Shown here piece after piece: positions 12,701 through 24,079 of a DNA stretch of 64,000 bases. The DNA is from Parus major. Its lineage: Eukaryota > Chordata > Aves > Passeriformes > Paridae. Position 1 is the first letter of the stretch. Each line of letters starts with the position of its first letter. The position numbers and the translations under genes are program-made. The stretch spans positions 24,864,847 through 24,928,846 of the forward strand of contig NC_031771.1 of NCBI RefSeq assembly GCF_001522545.3. Reading direction: 5' to 3'. The notes below the pieces were generated by a model. That model ran no database searches. It saw only the letters and a program-made list of their open reading frames with translations, and was not told the origin of the DNA.

Positions 12701-15460
12701 TCTGTGTCTGCTGTGCCTTACAGAGCTGTGCTGGGAGCACCTCTGCTCTCCACAGCAGCCCAGGGACAGCTTCAAGTCACTCCTCACTTTTACCTGCCTT
12801 GAGTTTTGAGTTACTGCATGGTGCCTGTCAAAAGGTGTGTTCCATCCTGTTAATTTAGTCTATGCAGATGTGAGAGGATACGAGAAGAACTGAGTCTTTT
12901 CTAGCTGAGGATTTAGTATTCATCTCTGCTAGCTGACTCACTAGTCAGAAGATTCCCACTGACTTGACTTAGAGTTGAATGGGCTGTATTATCTTTTCAT
13001 ATGCAGAAAATTATTTTGAATTTGAAGTTAATAACAGCAATTTAAAAATTGTCATTGATAGAAAGATAATACAATATTTAGTTGTATCATGTTCTTTTTA
13101 TGATCTGATGTTTGAATAAAGCACTTTTTCTGCTTTTTCCTTAATTAGGATGTCATGAAGAAGCTTGTGACATCAAACACAGCATCTAATTACATTCATT
13201 AGTAGCATCTCCAGGACAACTTTTAATTAAGTTGTACAATGTAGATCAATACTTGTTTTGCATCCATTGCAACTTAACGACAGGAATATACTGTTCTGCA
13301 CAGTTTAATTACAGTGATTGTGATAGAAGGAATTTGAGTAAACCTGCCATTTTAGCAACTTCACTGCTGTCTCTTGCTTTTTAAAATAGTATACAGTTAT
13401 AATACGGGACGTGTTTTTTAGGTGTCTCTTAATTTGAAGAGTATTTTAGGGTCATTCTTTTTATCCCAAGAAAATGCAGTGTAGTTCAGGAGCACTTGGA
13501 TGGCAGTGCTTGGCTTCAGCTGAAGCAGGAGAAATTAATGACCATTTTACCTGAAGACTTCATAAGGGGAAAGACTGGGCATTACATGTGGGTTATGGTG
13601 ACACTGGGTGACATACCTAGTGGTAGGTGATACAGTACTTTTATTTTGCATGGGCTCTGGGGTGGAAAGCCACCTGATTGTATGTTTACTTACTGTGAAT
13701 ATAGTCCAGTGTAGTCTCTGAGCATTGTTTCCACCACATGTCCTGTAGTTTGGTAGCATTGACAGCTTCCAACTGTTTCCTCTCCTGGCAGGAGAAAGCA
13801 ATCCAGAAATAAAAACCCTGAGCCACCAAATGTGTTTTGCTCAACATCACAAAAATTTCATTGACCAGGCAGGACATGTGTGCCTTGTGATAGTGTCCTG
13901 CATTAATACTTGCATACATTGTGAAAATATCTGGGTAGGCAAATCACTTTTAAGACAAGTGTTTGCCAGATCTGGGAACTCTGTGTTGTATTTTTTTGTG
14001 TTTTGGCCTGGTATACAAGGGACTACAGCAGTCAGCCTTCAGTGCAGTACAATGATAAAGACCAAATTGATTTAGAGAACTTTGGTTTCTTTCAAACTAA
14101 ATAAATTTCTTAGTCTTCATGTGGTTTTAAATATTCTTTATTATTTTAAAGGAGCAAGCTTTGCTGTTTAGTGTACTTCTGGATTTTCTTACTGTGCTTC
14201 CATAAATGCTCTAGCCCTGAGGGTTCGTTATGATATGTGCCTTCTTCAAATTTGTGCATGCAACCTGCTTGTTTTTCTTCTGTTGCAATCTTTAAGTACC
14301 TACATCATTGCAGTTCTAAAGGAAAGAGCACAGAGCCTCAGCACCCTTTTCAGGCTTGCTCTTGGTCTAGATAATCATGTGCTAGATAGTCTTGAAAGTC
14401 CAATTACCAAAACTTGCAGTGAGATTTTTAAAGAGCACACAGGGTGGAGGTCAGGAGTTGAAGACCCAGGAAAGTCACTGCCTTTTCAGGAAGGACATGA
14501 ATACAAAAAGTGAGGTCTTACGCAGACAAATATGCTGAGTGATTGTTGTAATCTGATGAAGTGTGCTGTTAAGGTAGACGAAAGTTGCTCCTAAATTGAG
14601 ACTTTGGATGGCAATCGATGATTCAGAGGCAATCTTCTGCCTGGGAGATTTAGAACCCTGGGTGCAGGAGGTGAAAGCTCAACCCCAGAAGCCGCTACAG
14701 TTTTTCTTAGCTGAGTTAAATTTGCGGATGTTTAGTCACCTCTGACTTTTCAGGTAATAGGAGAGGAAAAAAATGTTACAAACTTGGGAATACTTTTTGT
14801 CTGTTTAATGTAAATTTTTGTTGCTTGTGTGACTTAAAACTACTCATGAATTTTTGTGTGTAGAAGAAAAAAAAAATCCCTTGCATAGCTTACAATGAAG
14901 ATGTCAAAGACTTGGAGAAAAATGTGGAAGAGGAAGAAAATAACAGATTCCTGATGAGATTAATACTTGTACATATTATACTTCAAAAATTAAATTCTTG
15001 TTTAATTTTTGTCCTAAGGGCCTGATTATGGCAAAGAATACCTGCCACATTAGAAGAAATGTGTTTATTAGCATGCATAGATTTTTGTGACTGTATTTTT
15101 ATACCTATATACTGTATGTCTTGTGCATACTCACAAACACACAGTGTGCATGCTGTACTTATTCCCCCCAGAAGATCAAGGTCCTAAGAATGTGAAGGAT
15201 CTGGATTTTACAGATGTTCAGTGCACTTGCAACTTGGTTTCTGTGGCAGGTCTCAAAGGAATAAGCTAATGCATACATAGAATTATTTTCATTGTATGAC
15301 CTCATTGTTAGGAGTTCTTGCATTGTTATTCTGCTTTACCGAAATCCGGCTTCCTTGGTTAATTATAAACAATCTGTTTACCAGAGCCATCCACACCTTG
15401 AAATATCTGCTGAAGTTTGTGATCTGACCATCTTTAACAGGTTTTTTCTTTTATTTTCAG
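747..15460 (+). other. EPHA5: EPHA5 intron 1 (14.7 kb)
   Basis: The intron starts with GTGAGC and ends with a pyrimidine-rich tract and CAG at 15458-15460. A plausible branch point (CTGAC, A at about 15427) lies 33 nt before the acceptor. The first 550 bases belong to the CpG island; the rest is AT-rich. Apart from an 18-base A run at 1710-1727 and small T runs, I see no interspersed repeat that I can name. No further exon or second gene could be supported. A stretch at about 12985-13345 looks like a possible conserved element and is listed under findings. Confidence 0.85.
1710..1727. repeat. Poly(A) tract
   Basis: A run of 18 A in intron 1. No retroposed sequence with a recognisable body lies just upstream, so it is listed as a simple repeat rather than a retrocopy tail. 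Confidence 0.9.
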
Positions 15461-15525
15461 TGAATTTACTGGACTCACGTACAGTAATGGGAGATCTAGG
15501 ATGGATAGCCTACCCAAAAAATGGG
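15461..15525 (+). CDS. EPHA5: EPHA5 coding exon 2: start of ephrin ligand-binding domain
   Basis: This 65-nt exon completes codon 43 and encodes residues 43-64, running from Val-Asn-Leu-Leu-Asp-Ser to Tyr-Pro-Lys-Asn-Gly. The stretch [16 protein letters not shown] is a signature of the first strands of the Eph receptor ligand-binding domain and matches EPHA5 rather than EPHA3, EPHA4 or EPHA7, where the residues after LLDS differ. The acceptor is TTTTCAG ending at 15460. The donor GTAAGT at 15526-15531 is a perfect consensus. The exon joins exon 3 in phase 0. A very short second coding exon of this size is the usual arrangement in the Eph family. Confidence 0.96.
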
Positions 15526-16043
15526 GTAAGTCTCTGCTTGTTTGCTTCTCTCTCTCAGAATTTACTAATTGCTTCCATCCGGAAAGTAGACTACTGGGTT
15601 TAAAAACTCTCTAGAGTGATTTGTCGGCAGTGGAGGGAAAAAAATAAATAAAACAGCAAACTGTGACTGAAGAAATGGAGCTGTATGGCTAGGGGATTGA
15701 TTTATTTTTGCAGCAGAGCCAGCTACAAGTATTAAAAAAAAATCATGAGTCAGCCTCCTCCCCCCTCACCAAGAAAATCCATGTGGTTATTTAAATTTCT
15801 CTTAAATTATAAATTCTTGGATGTTTTCTTGAGCCTTTGCGGTAAATGTGGAACACAATTTTTTGGAAGTTATCTTCTGAAAAGCAGGATCTGGAAGATG
15901 ACTGTTAGCTTTAAATGAACAAGGCTGTTCACAAATACATCTCAGATTCATGGTAAAGTTCTTGGACCTGATTACACTGAAACAGGAGCTGGGTTCTGAG
16001 CACCTTGAGGAGCCTCTGTCTCTTACCATTGCCTATATTAAGA

Positions 16044-16380
16044 GCTGTTCATCCTGAAAAGAGACAACTGAGACAACAAGGGTGGGTTCCAAGAGGATGG
16101 AGCCAGGCTCTGCTCAGTGGAGCTGAGCAATAGGACGAGAGGCAGTGGGCAGAACCTGATGCACAGGAAATTTCACCTGAACATGAGGAAGAACTTGGTT
16201 ATTGTATGGGTAACAGGTTGCTCAGAGAGGTTGTGGAGTCTCCCTCACTGAAGATGAGTTCAAGAACCCTCTGAATATGATCCTGTGCTGTGTGCTCTGG
16301 GATGGCCCTGATGGAGTAGAGAGGTTGGACCAGATGAGCCCTCTGTGTTCCCTTTCAACCTGACCCATTCTTGTGATGCT
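16044..16380 (+). mobile_element. CR1-type LINE, 5'-truncated 3' end fragment
   Basis: The segment follows the 3' end of avian chicken-repeat-1 (CR1) LINEs. In order one sees the phrases corresponding to 'gatggagccaggctctgctcagtgg' at about 16098 (split here as GATGGAGCCAGG and CTCTGCTCAGTGG), AGGACGAGAGGCAGTGGGC, ACATGAGGAAGAACTTGGT, CAGAGAGGTTGTGGAGTCTC, GAGGTTGGACCAGATGA and TTTCAACCTGACCCATTC. It ends in a degenerate form of the CR1 8-base tail (ATTCTTGTGATGCTG). Only the last 340 bases or so are present, which is the usual 5' truncation of CR1 copies. It has many substitutions, so it is an old insertion. It lies 0.5 kb downstream of exon 2, in the same orientation as EPHA5. The exact 5' limit is uncertain by some tens of bases. 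Confidence 0.88.
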
Positions 16381-16819
16381 GCAGCTGAAAGAACCTGGCC
16401 TCCTGATTTTATAGTTGAAATAAATGTTGGAGTTTAGATGCACTGACCCACTCCAGTGTATCTGCTTGACCTGACGGTGAGCAGTCTTGGCTGTGATTTT
16501 TGGTCTTTGGTTTGGGGCACCTGCAAAGCTGTACTGTGACAGAGATTTGGTGCAGTCTTGAAAGGTTGATTTCTGCACCATGCTGGGTATTCCTGTCAGT
16601 TCCTGAAAGCCATGAGCACTGTGTGAGGTGAGAAAGCGTCCTAAGTTAGAAATGCTGCATGTCTGAGCCCTCCAACAGAGCAAGTCTCAGGAATGTGTTA
16701 TTCCAGAATTTTAGTCACCAGATGAAACAGACTGTGTAATTGTCTTGGACTCCAGTTGGATTGTTATATATAGATGGAGTTTATATAAAATTCAGCCAAC
16801 CTTGAAAAAAAAATAAATA

Positions 16820-16858
16820 AATATATATATATATATGCATATGTATATATGTGTATTG
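16820..16858. repeat. (TA)n-rich simple repeat
   Basis: An alternating AT run of about 16 bases at 16820-16836 is followed by imperfect TATG/TATA units to about 16858. It is preceded by an A-rich AAATAAATAA stretch. Confidence 0.85.
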
Positions 16859-19800
16859 ACAGTAAATTAAAGTCTGTCTTTCCGTATATTTTGTATGGGT
16901 GAAAGGTTATAGAAACAGCAGCCTTACTGCATGTGTATGAGACTCAAGCTGCATGTTTACAGGCACTACAGCAGGGATGTGAAAGCTACACAGGGATCTG
17001 ATTTTATTTTCAATTCATTCCAAGATCTAATCCTGTTACAGTTAGTCTATAACCTTTTTTTAAAAAATCTATTGATTTAAAGCTGAGAATAAAACTTACT
17101 CTGCTTGCTTGTGTGGGCATCAGAATAACCAGAATAACCAGTGCTGGCAGAGCAGTATTTTGGTGCCATGGTGCACCATAAAGATCCCAATATCCATTTC
17201 TTAAAGGATGATTTTATTTTTTTTAACTTTTTGAACATCCTCTGGTACATCCCAATGTCCTTAAATGAATATCAGTAGGAAAACAGGACTGAGAAGTTCA
17301 GAATACTTCTGGATCTGCATGTATAGATGAGTAAATGAAAAGCTAACTATCCTACACATAAGCTGCAGTTGTATCTTTTCATTATTTAGGGAAACCTTTC
17401 TATATTTACAAGCTCAGTTTCCAAAGAGCACATAGAAGTACACTCAGGAATGCCAAATTAAAGGTTACTGACTCAACAGGGAAAAGTTTTTTTTTTCTTT
17501 AATTGACTTCTGCTTTGTATTTAAAAGTGAATTAGGCAGTTGGTTTTCAAATTTCCAGAAATCTTGTCTTAATCTTCTTTGTTTTCATGGGACATCATAA
17601 TAATCCAAGAGGTTAGTTCAACTGTCTTTTTCTTTTCATTAATATATTTGCAGTATTTTATAAGTACTAAGAAAGGTCTTCCCAGAGTTACTTCTCTAGC
17701 TGCCGTATCTGCTCTGCAATCAGCTACGCTGCAGTTATGCACTCTTTGCTTAATTTTTTTTACAGGATTTACCTAATGTAAGTATTTAAACTCACTCTCA
17801 CTTCAGGATTTGAATTTGGAAAAGGAGGGAGCTTTAATTAACATCAGAGACAGGCATTCTCATGTGTTTCGAGGCATTCTCATACCGATTTGTTATCTCA
17901 GGATGTTCTCCTAGGGAAAATTTTCAAGGTCCCTGTATCTGTCTGCACAGCCCCCCATGAAGGAAAGGAGCAAAAATGTCAGGTTGTGTCACACTTTGCA
18001 ACACCAGAGTGTGTAGATGCAAACCATATTCTGAGGTAAACTTTTTGGTGCATGGTGTTTTATTATTGTGAACAGGATCCTGTGGAGTGCAATCACTTTT
18101 CAACAGTGGTGCAGTTCCAACTGAAGATACTTTGGTACTCTTCCTGTGTTGCTGGTACTCCACTTGATTTTTTTTAATTTTTTTTTTTAATTATTATTAC
18201 AATCTTAATTGAACTTAAATGCTTTTCTTAGAACCAGAACTGTTAGAATTAGGAGACTGTATGGGGCACAGTTGCTGTTAAAAAAAGCAAGTGTTTAGTC
18301 TTTGGCATTGTATGCAAGTGCTTCGGAGAAATTATCTTCATATCACAAAGGCTCAAGCTGCTAGATTTTGAAAACAGATTTCCACATGTAAAACAAACAA
18401 ACAAAACCCCACAAAAAGCCCCTACCAAGACAATTGGGATAAGAATTCTAGGCAAGCCAAATGAATTTGTTTTTGGCAGATCCTTTGTAGATATCATAGT
18501 CTAAACTTCTATTATAGCTGTGTGCCATATTAAGTTTTGTGTATTGAATCTTTAAAACATTGCATGCTTCAGAAAGGTCCAGCTGCCCTTGTTTAGTCTC
18601 ATTTTCACCTCGTTTTTGCTGAACACAATGGGAAAATGTGATCTAACATGGGTAATGAAAGCAGCATTGTATGGGAAGGAGACTGACTCTCCAGCCTGGA
18701 GACAGATCAGGCTTAAAGGTAGACCTGTTTCGTGCTTGTCATCTCAAATGAAGAAGCGCTGCAGCTGCTTAAGTCTCCCCAAGATCAGACCTTGATCCAC
18801 TGCTGAACAGTGTGTGCTGGCTCCTCTTGTGAGAAGTGGGTTTTATGGGAAGGGACACAAGCACTTCAGTCAAGGGTGTCCTCCGAAGTGCTTCATCTGG
18901 TGAGGCACTTATTTGGTACTGCTTTGGGTGGTGGCCATTATCCATGCAGCCTCGTTGGCCTTCACATTCCCCACGCACATGGAAGGTAAGAAAAATCCCC
19001 CTCTTCCTTCAGAAGGAATACTGAGGGATGCATAGGAATGAGATGACTGAAATATGCTATGGCCAAGTTGGGTTTTGAAACAATGCCTCCTGGTGTGAAG
19101 AACCAGCTGTTGAGCAGGGCAAGGACATTCTTATTTCTTCTGCTGCTTTTCCCTGAAGGATAAGTAAATTGCAGCAGTGTGGCTTCTGGCTGCCCCATGT
19201 GGGTTCAGCAACTTGCAGCAGTTGTGCAGTCATCTCTTAAACCTGCATTTTATCTGTTAAAGCGTGAGCAAAGTTCCTGTGAGGTCCTCGTGGCCATGGA
19301 GCTCAGAAAAGGGACTCACTCCCTGACAAAAGAGCATGGTCAGCATGGAAAATGCTGTCCTTTTTATAGTCAAGTTAGGAATTGATCCTGTTATTACATG
19401 CCAAAGGGACAATTTTGACTTCTTTTGTGCAGCTCTTGTAAGTTTGTTTTAACTTGAAGGAGTTTACTGTAATTACCAGAGGCTATATCAGGAAAGTCTG
19501 GTCCCTCTTGTGTAGTAGGAAGCCCTCCAAGCACATGAACAAAACCAGTCAGGTTTTCTATTAAAGGCTTGTACAGCAGGCCTGCAAAATCTTTTACCTC
19601 TGGACTGAATGCTGAGGCACTGCTTAGGATTGCCCAGAGTGGGCCCATCAGAGGTTTGTGTGTGTGCTGTGCATGGCTGTGACCCTGGTCAGCTCTGACC
19701 TGCAGAAACTGCCTGTGCTTCTCTGTGCTAAACACGCATTTCTATCATGTGGAAGCTCGCAGAGGAAGGAGAAACAGAAATATCTGTGAAATACAGAAAA

Positions 19801-20612
19801 ATGTGTGAAATACAAAACCAGGAATATTTGTGACAGAAATAGTCAGGTGAGGTCAGGCTGTGTTTGCAGGCTGTATTGCATCCTCTCCCTCCCTTGATTT
19901 GGCAGGAGGCTGTGTCATGCATTTCAACTTGCTGCAAAGCCATAGCAGGGACAGAAGCTACAGAGCACCCTGCAAACCCATGATGTGCAGTTTTACCTGG
20001 TCAGGCCAAGTGGAAAACCAAGTTGCTGATTAAAATAAAATCTTTCTTTAACTGGTCTGGTTTATTCAGCAATTATGTCTGATTTTTTTTCCAGTGTCTA
20101 TTATAGGGCTGATTTACTTGTTTCAGACCCTCCCTTCTTTCACTGTTACTTTAAAACCTCTTTCTTTACAGATTAGAAGTATTCTGTTTCTGTCTAAATG
20201 AGTGCTGCACACCTGCTTTGTTTTCCTGCCCAAAGGGTTCTCTTCCATCTCTTCCACCTCACACAGATTTTCCTGAACTTGCTGTAGCACACAACAGGAA
20301 AGTCTCTCTGGTCCTTGGGGTATTGGTTCTGTGCTGTGGCTCATTGCACAGCTCCATGTGATGGCCTTTTTTTTTTCTTTAGGCTCAGACTGGAAAGTAA
20401 ATATGTGCTGAAGAACCTGGTCCTGTGGAGATGTTCATTTTCTGAAATGAATTGTGAGGGAGCTGGATGATTTCTTGCATGTGAACAGCAAGAAGGAAAG
20501 CAGTTGCCCCTCCTTTGAGTAGTTAGTAAGGCCAAATACTGAAAGCTGGGGGATAAATTCAGCTAGACTGATTATACATTGCTTCTCATTTATGTAGGAT
20601 ATTTGTGGTCTT

Positions 20613-20663
20613 GATTTTTTGTTTGGTTTGTTTTGGTGGGGCGGGGGTTGTTGTTTTTTTTTT
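20613..20663. repeat. T/G-rich low-complexity tract
   Basis: A T-rich stretch with GTTT units, a GGGGCGGGGG core and a terminal T run. There is no evidence of function. Confidence 0.7.
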
Positions 20664-21047
20664 CCAAGCAGCATTTCTGGCTTATTTTATTTGAGGACAA
20701 GTACCCTAGGCTGCCTCTTCAAAGTTAAAAATAACAGCAGTTTTAGATTACTCAGCATGATTTCGGAAGATATTCTTGTTGTTCTTCGTCAGTCCTAGTT
20801 CAGATAGAGATTTAACACAGGAATCCTGGATTGGAGGCAGTGATTGCCCTCAGGGATAGAAATAAAATAAAGGGGGAGGGGTGGGGATAGTGAAAAGAGG
20901 AGGATTCTTGGCACCATTGAGCTGTGTCATGTAGTTATGATTATAATTGGCATTTTCAGGGCAGTACTTTTGGCAGCCTGTGGTTTTTTTCCCTGCAAAT
21001 GCTGCCGCTCATCTGTGACCAGTGTAGAAAAGGAATTCAGAGGGATG

Positions 21048-21634
21048 TGCTCTGTGGTTTAACCCCAGCCAGCAGCTAAGTCCCACACAGCTGCTTGCTC
21101 ATGCCCCTCTCCCCAGTGCAATGGGGGAGAGAATCAGAAGGGTGAAAGTGGGAGAACTCATGGGCTGGAATAAAGGCAGTTTAACCAGTAAAGCAAAAGC
21201 CACACTTGCAAACAAAGCAAAACAAGGAATTCCTTCCCCACTTCCCAAGGGCCAGCAGGTGTTCAGTCACCTCCAGGAAAGCAGGGCTCCATCACGTGTA
21301 AGTGCTACTTGGGAACTCAAACACCATCACTCCAAGTGTCCCTCCCTTCCTTCTTCTCCCCTGCTCCCTTATGCTCCATATGCCAAATGGTGTGGAACAC
21401 CCCTTGGGCCAGCTGGGATCAGCTGTCCCCGCTGTGTCCCCTCCTAACTCCTTGTGCGCCCTCAGCCTTCTTGCTGGTGGGATGGGGTGAGAGCCACAAA
21501 GGCCTTGATTCTGTGGAACCTCAGTAAGGAAAACATCCCTGAACTATCAATGCTGTTTCCAGCACAAATCCAAAACACAGCCCACACCAGCTACCATGAA
21601 GAAAATTAACTCTGTCCCAGCCAAAACCAGCACA
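21048..21634 (-). mobile_element. Solo LTR of an avian endogenous retrovirus
   Basis: Read on the minus strand, this begins TGTGCTGGTTTTGGCTGGGA at 21634 and ends in GGGGTTAAACCACAG near 21052. Both ends belong to a very common bird LTR family that I associate with ERVL- or ERVK-like elements; I cannot settle the class from memory. It aligns along its whole length with the LTR at 41627-42215. The minus orientation is inferred from the primer-binding-site remnant beside that related copy. No internal viral sequence flanks it, so it is probably a solo LTR left by recombination between two LTRs. I could not define an exact target-site duplication; the near match ATGTGCT/ATATGCT at the two edges may be its decayed remains. 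It is non-coding; open frames across it are chance. Confidence 0.85.
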
Positions 21635-21970
21635 TATGCTAACGTGCAAGAATCCAATTTATACATTAGCAGGAAGCATGATGGAAATAAGTAATACTGA
21701 ATAGCTGAAACAATGTTAATGGCACCCTAAAAGCCTGCAATTTGGCTGCTTTGTATGTTCACATTTTTGTACATGCATGGTTTAGTAAGAAACAATACTG
21801 CACATCTAAGGGTTTGAAATAAATGGCGTAACCCAAACCCAAGCAGTAGTACTTAATGTTTTCTGTTATATACAGAATAAAGGAATTTTACATGAACCAT
21901 GTGTGGGATGATGTTGAGCTCAAGAGTTGAAACATATGGGATGTTTTTTCCCCACTAGGATTTATTAAGG

Positions 21971-22021
21971 TAATATGCAATATCTATATATATGTAAATT
22001 CTATATAGATATTGCATATTA
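21971..22021. repeat. Perfect AT-rich inverted repeat (20-bp arms, 11-nt spacer)
   Basis: The left arm at 21971-21990 and right arm at 22002-22021 are exact reverse complements over 20 bases, separated by 11 bases. The arms are nearly all A/T with one GC pair-containing TGCA core each. Pairing stops at both the outer and inner edges. Such a sequence can extrude as a cruciform. It lies 40 bases from an (AGAT)n array. Confidence 0.95.
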
Positions 22022-22058
22022 TATATAATTTTTATATATGTTTATATGTATAATTTAT

Positions 22059-22060
<2 letters not shown>

Positions 22061-22089
<29 letters not shown>

Positions 22090-22116
22090 TAGATATATAT
22101 AGATATAAAAACTTCT
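22061..22116. repeat. (AGAT)n microsatellite with degenerate TA-rich flank
   Basis: Seven perfect AGAT units at 22061-22088 are followed by imperfect ATAGATATATATAGATATA sequence. The array continues from the TA-rich palindrome region just upstream, and is likely to vary in length between individuals. Confidence 0.92.
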
Positions 22117-22982
22117 GTCCTCTGTGACTCTCTGGTTCTTCATGGTCATTTTTACACATCCCATGGGGACATGGTGATGTGTTTTCTTTTGGTTGTGCTG
22201 CCTGCTTAGTGTTCCAGAGTCACGTGTGCTTGTTTTGTATAGCCTAACTCCAACAAAAGAGCTTGAGCTCTGGGTTGGAATAAACTCCAGAAGTTAATAA
22301 TGCAGTTGTATGAGACCCTTGTGGTGTTTAACTAACCTGTGTTTTAAAACAGAGCTGACTTCATGTTCCCAACTCTGAAAGCCCCAGAGTGAGAATGAAG
22401 ATGCTGGAGTTCATTGGGAGTAGGGCACTGCCATGAAGGGTGAATTTGGCCAGCAGACCACTGTCCCAATTGGTGGATTTCCCTGCTGAGTGGTGCTGGT
22501 AGAGCTGCATTTGTTTCACAAAGCTTTGTTATTGCAGTCTGAATGTGAAGAGATGAGCTTTGCAATGGGGAAATGCATCTTGTGTGAGAAGGCTGATGGA
22601 ATTGGCTGTAGCACAGAGTCTTGGACTGGCCCACAGCCACTAGAGAAGGGAGAAAGCTTTCATCCAGGTTTGCAATGAGTAGGACAAGAGAAACAGAATT
22701 TGTTTCATCTAAACTGGATCAGGTTAAATTTGATGGAACACGGCTTCTAATGGCTGGTGTGTGGGGCAGATGTGGGATTTCTGTCACAGGAGGTCTCTGA
22801 CAGCAGGTCGGATTGTCTCTGCTACTCTGGTCAAGCAGAATTCTTCTTTTCTGGGGGAGCAAACCAGGTGGTGTGTTCTGACCTATTGCAGGCCCAAGTC
22901 TGAAGCCCTTCTGTCTGACAGCTTCTCCTGACTCTGTCTAGGATGAGATCTGTTTCTGTTTCCCTCTGAAGTCTGGTGTGCA

Positions 22983-23040
22983 TTTTTTTCTTCTTTTTTT
23001 GGGGGGGTAATTTTTTGTTTGTTTTTTGTCTTGTTTTTTT
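22983..23040. repeat. T-rich low-complexity tract
   Basis: T runs interrupted by C, a G7 run and GTTT units. A simple sequence tract in intron 2. Confidence 0.75.
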
Positions 23041-24050
23041 AATCTTAGCCTGACTAAAATCAAGTTACTGTCACTCATTCAGCAGACTGCATTAAGATCC
23101 ACTCTTGATACCTGCAATGTATTAGTTGCAGTATGTATCTGCTTTTAAAGCAGAGGCCCCCGTGCTGGACAAGAGTATATTTATATAAGACTCATTGTAT
23201 ATCCTTACCATTTTATTCATGTCCTCTCTCATATCTCCTTTCATATCTGAAGTTTAATCTTTTTGCTGCATTTGGGACTGCTCTTGTTGTCCTGTCCTCT
23301 CAGCTGGCTGCCCTTTGGTTTGTGTGCTGTTGACATAGAACAGCATTTATTTGGGAGCAGCATCTGGCGAGGTGTAGGTCTTATTAAAGCAGATCTAAAA
23401 TGCCTAGAGTACTCTAAGGTACTGTAAAATAAATTAATACTAGTGAGATTAAGAATAAAGCAAATCTTTATCTTGGCTAGAACTGTATTACTGGAATAAT
23501 GTATTCTACACAGGAAAAAAATAAAGGTTGATCCTTCAGTATATCATTTTGTAAATACTGTTGTCAGCATTAGGTTCCTCCACGTAGGATCATTGGGCAA
23601 ACAATAATCTCCTTTTATGCTAAAATGTCTTTTTTTTTTCTCTACTGTCTAGGAATTACATTGGGGGATAAAAGAGCTTTGAAGAGCTTTATCTTCTAAA
23701 ACCATTGTTTTCTTTGTTACTTTTGTGCCAATTTCAGAAATGTTGGTATCCAACAGTTAGTAACCATACAATTAAAATGTATTAATGTAGTTCTGTCATG
23801 GAAAATCTGAAACTATATGGAATAAAATATTACCATTACAGAATGCATATGCAACAGCCCAGGGTTTTTAAAACATGCAGTAGGATTTTACAGCTTATGT
23901 TTATGAATTGTTGAAGTATATTTCTTACTGGTTCATGTGCCAAATATATGTATCAGTGGGTTACTTATCACTTAATTGCATAATCCTTTTATAAGACTTC
24001 AAATGCACTGGCCCCATTTGACAGAATATATTTTTCCTCAGGTTAATGGC

Positions 24051-24079
24051 TTTTTTCTTTTTTTTTTTTTTTTTTTTTT
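24051..24079. repeat. Poly(T) tract
   Basis: A run of 29 bases, all T except one C at 24057. No retroposed body is recognisable beside it on the minus strand. Confidence 0.9.

Noticed and set aside
16222..16683. 153-codon minus-strand open frame
   Set aside because: About a third of it is the antisense of the CR1 3' end, and the rest is plain intron. The product has no family motif.
21121..21527. Overlapping + strand open frames of 62-108 codons
   Set aside because: They run through the solo LTR on the strand opposite its own transcription. They are chance frames in non-coding LTR sequence.
22061..22116. Regular short repeats considered as a CRISPR-like array
   Set aside because: The repeat is a 4-base microsatellite with no spacers, in vertebrate nuclear DNA.
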